From Geosiphon pyriformis (lineage: Eukaryota; Glomeromycota; Glomeromycetes; Archaeosporales; Geosiphonaceae): a DNA stretch of 64,000 nucleotides. The notes under the pieces are model-generated. The model made no database searches. It saw only the letters and a list, made by a program, of their open reading frames with translations, and was not told the origin of the DNA. Of the stretch, positions 1 through 10,239 are shown one piece after another (position 1 is the first letter of the stretch; each line of letters opens with the position of its first letter). Location of the stretch: positions 605,187-669,186 of the forward strand of contig JAAOMT010000003.1 in the NCBI GenBank assembly GCA_016748015.1, read 5' to 3'. A program made the position numbers and the translations under genes.

Positions 1-284
1 GTCAATTAACGGTATTGGGTATGAATCTTTGGTTGTTTTGCTGTTTAGTTTGCGATAGTCAATGCAAAATCTAATTTTTCCGTTTTTTTCCTTACTAAAA
101 CAACTGGTGAGGACCATGGGCTCATTGATGGTTGTATTATTCCTTTTTCCAACATGCTTTGGACTTCTTTTCTGATAAAATTATGCTCCATTGGTGGGAT
201 ACTGTAAGCATATTGTTTTTCAGGTCTGGCATCTCCAGTGGGGATTTGGTGTTAAACCAAGTTGGTTCTTTCAAATTTGCCATT
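1..284 (-). pseudogene. Ty3-1 reverse transcriptase, N-terminal part (broken)
   Basis: The minus-strand translation matches the start of the Ty3-7 RT domain: the zone before the first palm motif, then the block equivalent to RFCIDYHKLN. A stop lies a few codons after the SDIF segment, where Ty3-7 encodes Ser-Arg. The rest of RT, RNase H and integrase are outside the window. In Ty3-7 this domain is read in frame with the upstream dUTPase, so it should be part of a gag-pro-pol polyprotein. Not functional as it stands. Confidence 0.75.
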
Positions 285-1185
285 TTATAAAAATATATCA
301 GAGTATTTTAAAATTAATGCTTTTAATTGTCGCTGTTGGTCAGGATTCATTGTTCTAATGTTTAATTTGGTCAATTTTTCTGTCGTAAATTGATAGCATT
401 CCAACAGTTGTTGCCAATTTATTAAAGTGAGTTCACAGTAAAGGGCAATTTCTGGGAAATTTAGAATTTCTTGTGGTGTTGACATGTTTTCTAGCTCTGT
501 TCCAAAGTATCTAATGATGGTATCTTCCAGAATATAGACGGGTTCTTCTGTGGTGTTTGCAATAGAAATTTTTATCCATTGAGCTTTATCAGCTAAAATA
601 AAAAGATTAGTAAGTTCTATAAGAAACTGTTGGCAAGTTTCTGGGTAGGACTTAAATATTAGGTCTTTTTCTTTAATTGTTCTTTTTATTCTTATTTCTG
701 ATTTTCCATATGGTAGGAGCATGATAGACTGCTCAGTTTTAATTACTTCATCTTTTTCCTCTATTGTTTCAGCAAAATTTACTTCAATTCTTTTTCCTGT
801 CGATCTGAAACCAAAAATTCCTCTTGTTGTTTGTGATAATTCCTCATGATTTTCCACTGGCACAAATTTCCCAATTTTCACCAATGATAGGAAAATTGCT
901 TGTGCAATTTTTTCCTTAGATTCAATGGTATAAGGCTTTTCTGAATTGTTCTGTAGCAAAACCATCAAATTTCTAGTGTATTTGGAATCAATTACTCCTT
1001 CTTGAATGTTTATTTTTTTTTTCGCAAGGCTTGATTGTGACGCTATTTGAACCATTATTCCTGACAGAATTTCAACCACTATTTTTAGGTCAATTTTGGT
1101 GATGCTCCTGGGTGGTAACATTGTGGATTAGTCTTCTGGATAACGTAGATCAAATCTAGCATCGGTTAGATGGGCTCTTTTAGAT
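285..1185 (-). pseudogene. Ty3-1 dUTPase domain and dUTPase-RT linker (broken by one stop)
   Basis: Trimeric dUTPases hydrolyse dUTP to dUMP and keep uracil out of newly made DNA. Here motif I (ARFDL) is separated from motifs II-V by one in-frame TAA, where Ty3-7 has CAA. Motif II is RSSL, motif III GVIDSKYTRN, motif IV KIAQAIF and motif V RGIFGFRSTG. The downstream linker runs into the RT domain without a stop at the position where Ty3-7 has its TAA, which shows that dUTPase and RT were once one frame. Motif I reads AR rather than AG, and motif V has Arg for Gly, both explicable by G-to-A changes. Family assignment is firm; activity is unlikely. Confidence 0.85.
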
Positions 1186-1985
1186 ATTATTCCTAAGTGC
1201 CTGTTGTTGAAGTATTGGATGTTGGTTACCTGTTCTAAGTCAGTATAAGCTACAAATTTTTCTGACTCAAGACCATCAGGTAAGTCTTGTTGATTTATTG
1301 ATTGATTTTGAGACTGCTGATTCTCAATTTCCATTTTTTTTTCTAAGTTTCTTTCATCTTGACACTCTTCACAGCACTGATTTTGGCACAGGATAAGACA
1401 GTTTTTGCAGAGATAAGTTTTGATTTGGGCGAGGTATTGTTCTTGCTCTTGTCAAGTGGGGCATAGTTATTGGTAGTAGTCCTGGAATTCATCCACTGGG
1501 TTGAATATGTTATAGCTGACAACTTCGTTGGCTACTTCAGCTGACTTTTTCTAACATCATATTTCTTTGGCGGTTCTTCTTCTTACTTTGGCTTGTATGG
1601 TGTTGTACAACTCGTTCTTGTCATGTGGGTAGTACTGTAGTTCTTTTAACACTCTGTTGAATGCTGCTTTGAATAGCATTCCTTCTTTTACCCAGTCACA
1701 GATAAAGATTGTGTATTGGCAAGTTGCATTACATGTTTCTCTTCTGCCTAGTATATCATTCCAATTACACCCTCTTGGTAACAGTTCTCCATAAGTGAGG
1801 CATGGTTCTTCATCCCATTTTCTATGTCTTTCTGAATAACTGTATTTTTTTTTGTTATAACAATTACAATAGTAGTGGGTGGGATTTCTTGGATCTTCAT
1901 CTGGTGCACTGTACACAGTCATAGACAAGAGTTTTTTCTTGTAAACTAAGCATTCTAGCTTTGGTCTGCATCACTGGCAGTTTTT
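1128..1985 (-). pseudogene. Ty3-1 Cys-rich (putative zinc-binding) module, broken
   Basis: This segment between protease and dUTPase is colinear with the Cys-rich region of Ty3-7. A 123-codon open stretch (1,557-1,928) keeps many of the Cys pairs, such as the HYYCN segment, the PRGCNWND block and CDWV. Several Cys differ by transitions: for example, the Ty3-7 CLACGE pair reads CLTYGE here. Stops interrupt it before and after. The function is unknown. It resembles a composite zinc-binding domain and is not a standard part of Ty3/gypsy polyproteins. Confidence 0.65.
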
Positions 1986-2276
1986 TTGTGAACCTATCTG
2001 GTTCTATTTGGATCTTTCTTTACTGGTCTATGTTGATATGGCTGGTAGTTCTGTTCTTTGGTCATCAGCCCAAGAGAGCTAATAGATTTTGATGGCTGGT
2101 AGTGCTGGATTTTCCTCAAATTCGAAGGTAGGTCTTTGGTTGGTGTTGGGTTTTTGGAAATGGCCACAGGTGGCTGGAATTTTGGCCTGGTGGTCATTAT
2201 AATTGATCAGAAGTTCTTGGGTGGTCCAGTTTAGGGTGGCATTGGCTTTTGTTAGCCAGTCATTCTTTACTAACAC

Positions 2277-2816
2277 TTAATATTGTGTAACATTCATTAC
2301 TAATACTTTTGTAGGTATTACTATGCCATTAATTTCGAAAGAGAATGAGTCAATTTCACTATGAGGCAGCTTTGTATTTCCATCGGCTGTTATGATTTGG
2401 GATGTTGCAGCATAATCAACTTTGAAACCCAGTTGGTTTACTAGTTGAAGCATTACAATGCTTCCAGCAGATCTGCTGTCTAAGATAAGTTTAATTGGGG
2501 TATTGTTTACAGTGGCTTCCATATACATAGCAGTAATTGGGCGTTTTTCATCCAATACTGCTCTACTGAACATAGCCTTGTTTTTCTCTAATTCAAAAGG
2601 AAAAATAGCTGCAAGGCTGCTATCTTTGGTGGCAACTGCTGGTGGTATTGTTTGGCTCAATTTGTTGGAGGAATTTTTGGTTCTGTTTATGTTTTTACTG
2701 TCATTGTTTCCGATGATTAGATTTTCTGGTATATTAAGATAAGTTTGTTGATAATTTTGGTAGTTTGGATTGGTTTGCTGATTGGTTCCGGCGTGGTTTG
2801 GATTCCTCTGGACCAA
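2277..2816 (-). pseudogene. Ty3-1 retropepsin region, broken fragment of the gag-pro frame
   Basis: This is an aspartic protease domain of the retropepsin type, which would process the polyprotein. The active-site segment reads LILDSRSAGS; retropepsins normally have Asp-Ser/Thr-Gly here, so the Gly is Arg. Downstream come the residues equivalent to the flap (ITADGNTKLPHSEIDSF). The upstream Asn/Gln-rich stretch links gag to protease. The fragment is open for 179 codons, bounded by stops absent from Ty3-7. It is likely inactive because of the altered active-site Gly and the broken frame. Confidence 0.75.
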
Positions 2817-2879
2817 TGTGTTCTGGTTCTACATAGGCTAATTTCGGGCCTCAGGATACCAATTTGGGTTGGCTATTAT

Positions 2880-4670
2880 GGGCTGTTGCTGATAAGCTTC
2901 TTGATTTTAATACGTGGTGGGATATTGGCATGGTATTGGCGTGTACTCGTAAAAATAATTACTACGCGCCATCTCAAATGTCCAAAAACCTGCTTTTTGC
3001 ATCATTCACGTTCGACATTGACTAATCAAATGTTTTATGCATTTGCAAAAATGGTAGGCATGCATTTCTGTTCTGAATTTCTGGCACGATGATCAATTAT
3101 TTTGACTGTTGCTGACTTCTTGGCTGCATCTTTGGAATGGTTGGTATGTATTTCTTTTCGGATCCAGAATGAGGTAACTTTCTATTTTCTTAGAGAGTTC
3201 CTCCCCTAATTGTATTACTCTTTTCTCTAATGTTTTTGTCTTATTTTCCTCCATTATCATGTTAACTATTTGACTATGGTTAGCTTCTTTCTCAGCTAAT
3301 TCAAAGACTCTAGCAAGCGTAATGGCTTCTGGTAAGGAATTAGGGTGGGCAGGGCGTACTCTTCCTAAAATGCTGCTTTTTAATCCTCTAATAAACTGAT
3401 TTAAAACCTGAAGATCAGTGTAGTATCCTTGTTCAATCACTTCAATCTGACAGCAAATTCGATTGAATCAAGCAAGGTATTGGGTGACAGTTTCACCAGT
3501 ATTTTGCTTAATAGTATTGAATTCATTCTGTAGTTGGATTACGGCATTTGGGTTGCTAAAATACTCCAGGAGTGCATTTTTAAATTCGGCAAAGCTCATG
3601 GGTTTTGTTTCCAGGCTTTGATACCACGAGTCAGCTGTGCCTTTCAGGAAGAAAGGTAATGTTTGAATTGCTCTTTGGTCATTCCAGTTATTTGTCTGGA
3701 TGGCTTTTTGTGCTTCTCTGAGTCACGTGTGCACATCTGTTTCTTCTTTTTCTCCTGAGAAATCTGTTAGTCTTGCAATATATGATGTGGTCATTTCATT
3801 GCTGTTTTCTACTGATGGGCTTATTGGTCTAAGAGAAGGTGGGATGATATTTCCTTAAGCATTCCTAAAGGTGGCTTCCCTTATATCTGGTTCTTCTTCT
3901 TGATCATGAGTTTCTTGGTTTCTGGACTGGCTGTTTATTCCAGTAACTGGTCTTGTGATTGTTTTTTTGCTGGTCTCTTTTTCAGATTCTGATTCAGACT
4001 CCTCTTCATGGTTTTCAAACTCTGTTCTAAATTTTGGCTGAAAAAGAGGGTTTTAGAATAGTGATGAATATTCTCTTGTAATTGGTATGTCTCTCCAGTT
4101 ATGTTGTTTAATTTTATCAGTATAACTAGGAGTTCTTGGTGTTTGTGGAGTTAATGTTGATAATGCAGCTTTTAATGGAATTTGTATCTTATTTTCTGGT
4201 GAAAAATGGTATGATTTATCTTCTGGTGAATAAATACGTTGTTTCTTTATTGATTGAGTAACAGTTTTCTTTGGTGTTTGAGCAGGTGTTCCTAGTTTTT
4301 GCTGGTTACTTTCCTGATTAGTTTCTAAATTTTTTTTGGTTTTGTTGGTGTGTTTCCTAGTGTTTCCTGTGGATATTGAAAAATTTTTGTTAGCATATTG
4401 CTCAATTTCTTGATGGATTTTGACAATAGTTGCGGCTATTACTGCTACTTCTTTTGTAGTGTATTGTGATAATTCTCTATACAATCTAAGTTTTGTGTCG
4501 TGTGGTTCTTCTTCCTTTCCTATATGATAATTTATTCTGGTGTTAATATAATAAGTAAGGGCAGATTTTGCTGGACAACACTCTTCTGGTAATCCAAGAT
4601 CACTTTGATTTTGTGTATAAATAGCATGGCAGAATTCAAGAACAGTAAGATTAGGGGTTTTTGTTACCAC
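2880..4670 (-). pseudogene. Ty3-1 gag (capsid and nucleocapsid), broken
   Basis: Colinear with residues 1 to about 600 of the Ty3-7 polyprotein. The start is the ATG of MVTKTPNLTVLEF, at the same distance from the PBS as in Ty3-7. It is open for 205 codons and then interrupted by stops. The capsid-type block around 3,440-3,780 and the RVFELAEKEAN segment are recognisable. The CCHC knuckle region near 3,000-3,090 has lost its pattern. Gag would build the virus-like particle in the cytoplasm. This copy is a pseudogene. Confidence 0.8.
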
Positions 4671-4734
4671 TTTTGTCTCTTCTTTTTTAGCAATGAATTA
4701 TTGCTAATTATTATTTCCTTTTTGATTTTCTTTT

Positions 4735-4750
4735 CTCATAGGGTTCACCA
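4735..4750 (-). promoter_or_regulatory. Ty3-1 primer-binding site
   Basis: On the minus strand the sequence TGGTGAACCCTATGAG starts two bases after the end of the 5' LTR. TGG is the complement of the CCA end of a tRNA, as expected for minus-strand priming. The identical 16-mer occurs at the same place in Ty3-7. I could not assign the tRNA. Confidence 0.7.
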
Positions 4751-4752
4751 AA

Positions 4753-5625
4753 TGTTATGGGATGGTTTTTTTGTTATATTTAATGGCAATATCTCATTTT
4801 AATTGCAATCAGTCTTTCGTGAGTTCCTCAATTCTATTTGTGTAATAATGTCACTATTATACTGAAGATTTTCTTTTTAATATTGCGATATAAGTTATTC
4901 TTCAATTCCTGATTGTTGTGTGTGTTTATGTACTCCTTTTCAGAGGCTGAACTGAAATCTACCTGCTGTCTGGAGTCTTTTTTGAGGCTATTCTTGCAAT
5001 TGTCTGATGTGTTTCTCTAATCTAGAAACACAGAATGTTAATGGCTTTTAGTGTTTTTTCTAATTCTTACAATAAAGCTTTTATTAATTAGTAACAACAT
5101 AAATAATCTAGATCAAAGATTATTCTTCCAAGAGATTTAGTTAATGAATGATAGTTTTATTCAATAAATAATACAAGTAAGTTTCTTAATACTTTGGGTT
5201 GTGATAATTTAGTTTTAAATATTCTTTTTCATTTCTTTTTGATTTAAAGGTTTCTTGGGATATTTAATTTGAAAGTATGATTTAAAGTGAAGTTTGTTGG
5301 ATAAAATTGGATCTATTGCTTGATAAGTTATGATTTTTATTACTTGATTCTCTTTTCTCAATATTAAAGCTACTGTATATATACATGTTTGTAGTTCTAT
5401 GAGAAAATACATTGTAATACTTTCTTTTTGATATTTCAACCTGGTGTTTACTGCTATCACCAGTTGGTGTTGGCTGCTATTGTGAACTGGTGCTTGCCAC
5501 TATCACAAGATGGTATTTGCTACTATGTTAATCATTACTTTTCTAAGATTATTACTGTGCTATATTATGATTGAATAGTTTATATTATTTTTATGATTCT
5601 TTTGCTAAATTCTTAAATCATAATA
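4753..5625 (-). repeat. Ty3-1 5' LTR (873 bp)
   Basis: Starts with TGTTA and ends with TAATA (from TAACA) on the plus strand. It aligns along its full length with both Ty3-7 LTRs (879 bp). It contains a TATA-like run (TGTATATATACA) near 5,374 and, in U3 on the element's strand, about 3.7 copies of a 23-bp tandem repeat at 5,442-5,526. Confidence 0.9.
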
Positions 5626-5649
5626 GCAGTGTCTAAAGTTGTTGAGGTT

Positions 5650-7519
5650 GATAAATGATTTGTGACTGCAGTTAATATATTATGAGTACTGGAGACTAAT
5701 AAATTGGTGATAAGTATATTTGTTGTGTTATTGGTAAGTAATGAGATTGATATTGGTCTCAATTTGGGTGGTAATTTGGAGTTTGAAATTGGTGATCAGG
5801 ATTTTAATATTGATTTTCTGATCATTAATTATTAATTCTAGCATGGCAGTTAATTCTGATGTATTTTTGTTTACCACAATTGTGGCAAATATGTGTTTCT
5901 TGTTGCCATGATGGTTAAGTCAATAAAAATGTAAGATGTAACTGATTTTGGTGTTAATTGTAGGTTTTGGAATTACCATAATGTTGTGGTGGTTAATATA
6001 TAATCTGATTGTTAGCTAAGTATTCCTTAAGTTTTTGATTAATGGAATCACTAAATTGTTTCAATTTGGAATCCAATTTAAATAATTTATTTATTACTAG
6101 ATTTATGGCTTGAGTGTAGTTGACTTCAAGTTCAACTAATTCAAAATTTCTGACATGTGTAACTGCAGCTTAAAGTGTGGCTGAATGTTACAAATGTATG
6201 TATTACAAGATGCTGCTATGTAATTCACAAATAAACTGGTTCAAAATTTGGGCTACTGTGAAATAATTGGCATCAATTGCTTAAATTTGACACAGATTTT
6301 TTTGGAAACATTTTAGGTAAGTAGTAATGGCTTCAGTATTTCCTTGTTTAATGGTGGTGAAAGTATTAGCTAGGCAGTTAATGCTATTATTGTTACTAAA
6401 GTATCTTAAAAACTCAATTTTAAAGACATTGAAATCTTGGGGTTTATTTGCCAAGCTTTAATACTACAAATCAATAGTATTCTGAAAAAAATATGAGATA
6501 GTTTGCAATGCTCTGGCATTGTTTTATCTATTAGCTGTAATGGCTTTCTTCATATTATTGAGTCATACTTGTGCATTATTCTTTTCACTGGTGAATTTTT
6601 CAAGTTTTGTAATTAATGTGTATGCTATTAGTGCAACAATTAGTTGTTATTGTGAGTTTGGTAGTTGTTGTAGTGGTTGCTGAGCTGGAAGTTGTAACTG
6701 TAGTTGTTGCTGTTTGGCAATTGGTGCAATGAGAAGTGGATCAATCATGATTACTGAAGATAAGTTTTGTTGATTATTAATGATGAAGTTTAGATTGTTC
6801 TGATGTTTTTGGGTTGGAACAATTGAAGTTTGAATTTCTGAATTTTCTGGAATTGGGTTTTGATAATTAAATTCTTGATTCTTGTCTTTATCTTTTTCCA
6901 ATTCCATTATCTTTCAAGAACTAACGGTTTTGAAATCTGGTTGGAGTAGTGATGATTGAAATTTTGATGGTGTTAATGATTATAATTTGAATCTCTCAAA
7001 ATATTTGTTATAAATTTCTAATAAATTAGCTTTTTCTTGGTTGCTTTGGAATGTTATTCTTGCTAACAGTATTCTTACAGTTAATGTAAATGTGTCTGCT
7101 AATGTTATGTTAATAATACTTCCTGGTGTATAATGGTATAATAGATAAATAGAAGAAACTACTCTTGGTTTCTTCCAAGTAGATAGCTGTATTCTTTTTG
7201 GTATTTCTGCAAGTGTTTGTAGTTTTCTTTTGTCTTTTTTTGTGTAGGTAATAGAAAATTTTTGCTGGATGTGATTTTCAATTTCTTTGTTGATTTCAGT
7301 GATAATTGGAACAAAGTTGTAGTTTAATGGTAAGCTGATGTATTGAATTAATTTGCTGTAAAAATTTTTTTTTGCTAATTCTGTATTTATTGGTTCTCTT
7401 AAGAAATATTTAATTCTTTTATTAATGTAAAAATTGAAAGCTAAGTGTTGACAGTAGTATTGAAATAAAAATTTGGCAAATTCTAAATAATTTGTTTCTC
7501 TTCTTTTGAGTTTTGCCAC
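5650..7519 (-). pseudogene. Ty3-2 gag remnant
   Basis: The first 179 codons (7,519 to 6,980) start with MAKLKRRETNYLEFAKFL. They match Ty3-7 gag in layout: a tyrosine-rich block with YINKRI, then the IENHIQQKFSI segment equivalent to IEQYANKNFSI. A Gln/Asn/Pro-rich stretch follows at 6,647-6,907. The capsid zone is recognisable but riddled with stops between about 6,590 and 6,050. The Gln repeats near 6,660-6,720 (LQLQLPAQQPLQQLP) are low complexity. Not functional. Confidence 0.65.
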
Positions 7520-7562
7520 TTTTGAGTGTTTGTTGTTGGTGTGAATTCTCTATAGGATTATA

Positions 7563-7579
7563 CTTTACAAAAAGCACCA
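7563..7579 (-). promoter_or_regulatory. Ty3-2 primer-binding site
   Basis: On the minus strand TGGTGCTTTTTGTAAAG begins two bases after the LTR. The spacing is the same as in Ty3-1 and Ty3-7, but the sequence differs after TGGTG, so a different tRNA (or tRNA fragment) would be the primer. Confidence 0.55.
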
Positions 7580-7581
7580 AA

Positions 7582-9487
7582 TGTTACAGATGATTATTTG
7601 AGATTTCAAATCAAATAACAAACTCATAACTTGGTGCTTAATAACTGATACAGTTAGTAATATCCGAAAATTTTGGTGTTTAAAGATTTTAATTGAGTTC
7701 TTTGTATAATAGACAGAGATTAAAGTATTGTTTTCTTTTAGTAATGTTTCAAGTGTCAATCCTCAGATTAATGTGTTTTGTTGTCTGTTACTTCTTAGAA
7801 TCACAATTCCATCAATTTTTTTCTTGGTGTGGTGGTGTTACTCATAGAAAAAGAATACAAAAAAATAGTAGGAAAAACAGATAAAAAAAATAGACCAATA
7901 AGAGAATAGTATTTAATACATGAGCACATTGCTCAACAATGTGAAGCATTGTCAGAGAATCATGACACATTGTTTAGCAATGAGCATATTGTCAGAAATT
8001 ACAGACACATTGTTCACAAATGTGCAGAATCTTATATAACATAAATTATATATATAGCAAGAGTATTAAAAGCAAAAAAAGTAATTCCTAGAGAATTCAA
8101 TAGAGTTTTATTAATTTAGAACAATCCTCTTTCTTCTTTATTTATTAACCCTCATTTCAAGGATAGTTGCTATCAACCAAAATGGAATTATATAAATAAA
8201 AGATCTTTCCAATTCTTCAAATCCATGTTATTGTCATTTGTTTAAAAATATAATTATTTTCCATTTATCAACACTTCATATTAATAAAATCCAACACTTA
8301 ACTATACTGGAACAATAGCTCTTGATCATGGCTATTGACGAGATACTAACTTGAATTGTCTTGGCTTATTTCTAATTTCTTATTTTCTTTTTATTTTCTT
8401 TTCTTTTATTTTATTTTCTTTTGTTTGTTGACTTACTACTGATTAAAGAAATTAAACACTGAGTAATTGATGTCAAAGATAGCCTGATAAAAGACCCAGA
8501 AATAAGAGTAGAATTATATATATTAACGGATAGCTTATCAGAAGGGCATGACTGTCAAATTAAACTGGCCATCACACTGAAGACAGAAATTGGGAAAATA
8601 ACTTGAAAAATCAACCAAAACCAATCATAGTGAATTTCTGTCTATTATACAAAGGACTCCACAATAAATCTTTCAGATAAAACAACACCTTCAGATATTA
8701 CCAACAACATTATATCAATTGAACAACAAGTTACGGGTTTGTTATTTGCTTTGAGACTCCAAATAATTATCTGTAACAGTAGCCAGCAATCTTCTAATAA
8801 GCTATCCTCAATTATGAATGTCTACCCTTATTTCTGGGTCTTTTACCAGTACTATATTCTAACATCAATACCACCATATATTAATCAATTAATAAACAAT
8901 AAAGAAAAAAATAAAGAAAAAAAAGAAAAAAGAAAATAAAAGAAATAAAGAAAATAAGCCAAGGCAATAAAAAGTTAGTATTTTATCAATAATTATGATC
9001 AAGAGCTATTGTTTTAGTGTAATCAAATATCAAATACTATCAATATGAAGTGTTGATAATAAAAAGAGTAATTTAGATGGTAAATAATTATTTATTAATA
9101 TTGACAATTCTAACTAAAATGTGTTTCAATAGGAAATCTTGGTATTAATTCTATTCTGTCTGATCTGTCTTTTTTACTTTTAATGATCTTGCTATATATA
9201 TATAATTTGGGTTCTACAAGATTGCTTATATTTCCGAGTTATGTGCTATAATTTTTTGAGCAATGCTCATATTGCTAAGCAATGTGCTCTAATTTTCTAA
9301 CATTGTTCTATATTGCTGAGCAATATGCTATGATTTTTTGACAATGCTCTACATTGCTAAACAATGTGCCATAATTCCTGACAATACTCCATATTGTTGA
9401 GCAATGTGCTTATGTGTTAATTACTATTCTCCTATTGGTTTATCTGTTTTTCCTACTATTTTTTTGTATGTTTTTCTATAATTAACA
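7582..9487 (-). repeat. Ty3-2 5' LTR, split by an inverted solo LTR
   Basis: The LTR begins TGTTACAG at 7,582 next to the PBS and ends TTAACA at 9,487. Subtracting the inserted solo LTR (7,836-8,778) leaves about 960 bp, close to the insert's own length. The right part (9,240-9,412) holds four copies of a repeat of about 44 bp built around palindromes of the form ATTGCTNAGCAAT. A more decayed copy of this LTR family starts at 25,550. Confidence 0.7.
7836..8778 (+). repeat. Solo LTR of the Ty3-2 family, inserted in inverted orientation
   Basis: Starts TGTTACTCATAG and ends CTGTAACA. Its right end is the reverse complement of the host LTR start: 8,728-8,778 mirrors 7,582-7,632. Its left end mirrors the host LTR's right end near 9,487. 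Flanks are GTGG on the left and GTAG on the right, a possible 4-bp target duplication with one G-to-A change. The result is an imperfect palindrome spanning about 7.84-9.48 kb. No internal element sequence is associated with it. Confidence 0.7.
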
Positions 9488-9659
9488 ACAGATTTGTTTA
9501 TTTGACTCAAAAAATTAGTTGGATAGTAGTGGGTTTTAAGCAAGTGTAAATTTTGTGATGTTCTTCAAAAGATAAAATAGTAATTAATTAGGAAAATTGA
9601 ATAATCTGATGAGATTTATTTTGTGCATTAAAAACTATATTTATTGGAACTGTGAATCA

Positions 9660-10060
9660 TTCAGTTAAACCAAAATCTTAAGTTTTTCTTTCACTTTTCC
9701 CTAATTGTTTTTTGTTTTTAACTGATTGTAAATTCGAAATGTTAATTAGAAATAGATAAATAGTTCGAGCAATTTTTTCAGCATGCTTTATTCTGAATGG
9801 TTTCTTAGTTTTATTTTATAACATGATAGTAATGTTTCCTGTATATTCTATATCTATAATTTCTCTTCTAATATTGATTTTTTTGCTTGCCAATAATAAT
9901 TAGAAGCAATTTGTACTATTGCTTCTGGTGGTATTCTAAAAACAATTTTGAAATTAATTTTGGTAAGAAATTTTGGTTGAAGAACCAAGATATTCTTACC
10001 AAAATATCATAAGTCATATCTTGTATTAATTTTATAAGCTTTCTCAGGCTTGATTTCTTA
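9660..10060 (-). pseudogene. Ty3-3 dUTPase remnant
   Basis: On the minus strand the segment equivalent to Ty3-7 IPPGIIVQIA...RSSL...GVIDSKY can be followed, with the QIASNYYWQAKK stretch replacing QIALRSSLVKK and with stops. The upstream linker and downstream motif V zone are barely recognisable. It shows that dUTPase was already present in this diverged subfamily. Not functional. Confidence 0.55.
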
Positions 10061-10239
10061 ACCATTGTTGTCAAAATATTTAAGTTGTAGAGCTAGTTGA
10101 TTTTTAATAAGATAGATTGGAATTATTACAATTTTTTCTTCTGGTTTAGATTCTCCAAACTTAATTTTCTCCTGGTAATTTTTGCTGGACAAGAGGATAC
10201 TAAGAGCATAATATTCTAGACACTATTTGTCATTACAAG

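Larger units (their letters stand above)
1..5625 (-). mobile_element. Ty3-1: Ty3/gypsy LTR retrotransposon with dUTPase domain, truncated by window edge
   Basis: This is a minus-strand Ty3/gypsy element. Reading leftward it has a 5' LTR, PBS, gag, CCHC region, retropepsin, Cys-rich module, dUTPase, and the first part of reverse transcriptase, which runs out of the window. It is colinear with the better-preserved Ty3-7, and domains were assigned by that alignment. It differs from Ty3-7 mostly by C/T and G/A transitions, several of which create stops at former Gln codons. Its LTR end lies inside the internal region of another, more decayed Ty3 element (Ty3-2), so it is the youngest layer of a nested stack. 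The 3' LTR lies beyond position 1 and was not seen. Confidence 0.9.
5626..9487 (-). mobile_element. Ty3-2: older Ty3/gypsy element, interrupted by Ty3-1
   Basis: A diverged minus-strand relative. Reading leftward it has an LTR (itself interrupted by a solo LTR), a PBS, a gag N-terminus and a gag capsid region. It is cut at 5,625/5,626, where Ty3-1 begins, so protease onward would lie left of the window. Its own LTR end at 9,487 sits within the dUTPase-RT region of Ty3-3, meaning Ty3-2 inserted into Ty3-3. More stops and higher AT than Ty3-1 fit an older age. Confidence 0.75.

Noticed and set aside
2458-3092. Two hydrophobic plus-strand frames (also at 54,778-55,529) that look like membrane proteins
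   Set aside because: They are the antisense of the gag-protease region in both Ty3-1 and Ty3-7. The conserved protein is on the minus strand.
8739-8939. 66-codon plus-strand frame
   Set aside because: It lies across the junction of the solo LTR and the interrupted LTR and ends in low-complexity Lys/Glu; no sign of a gene.
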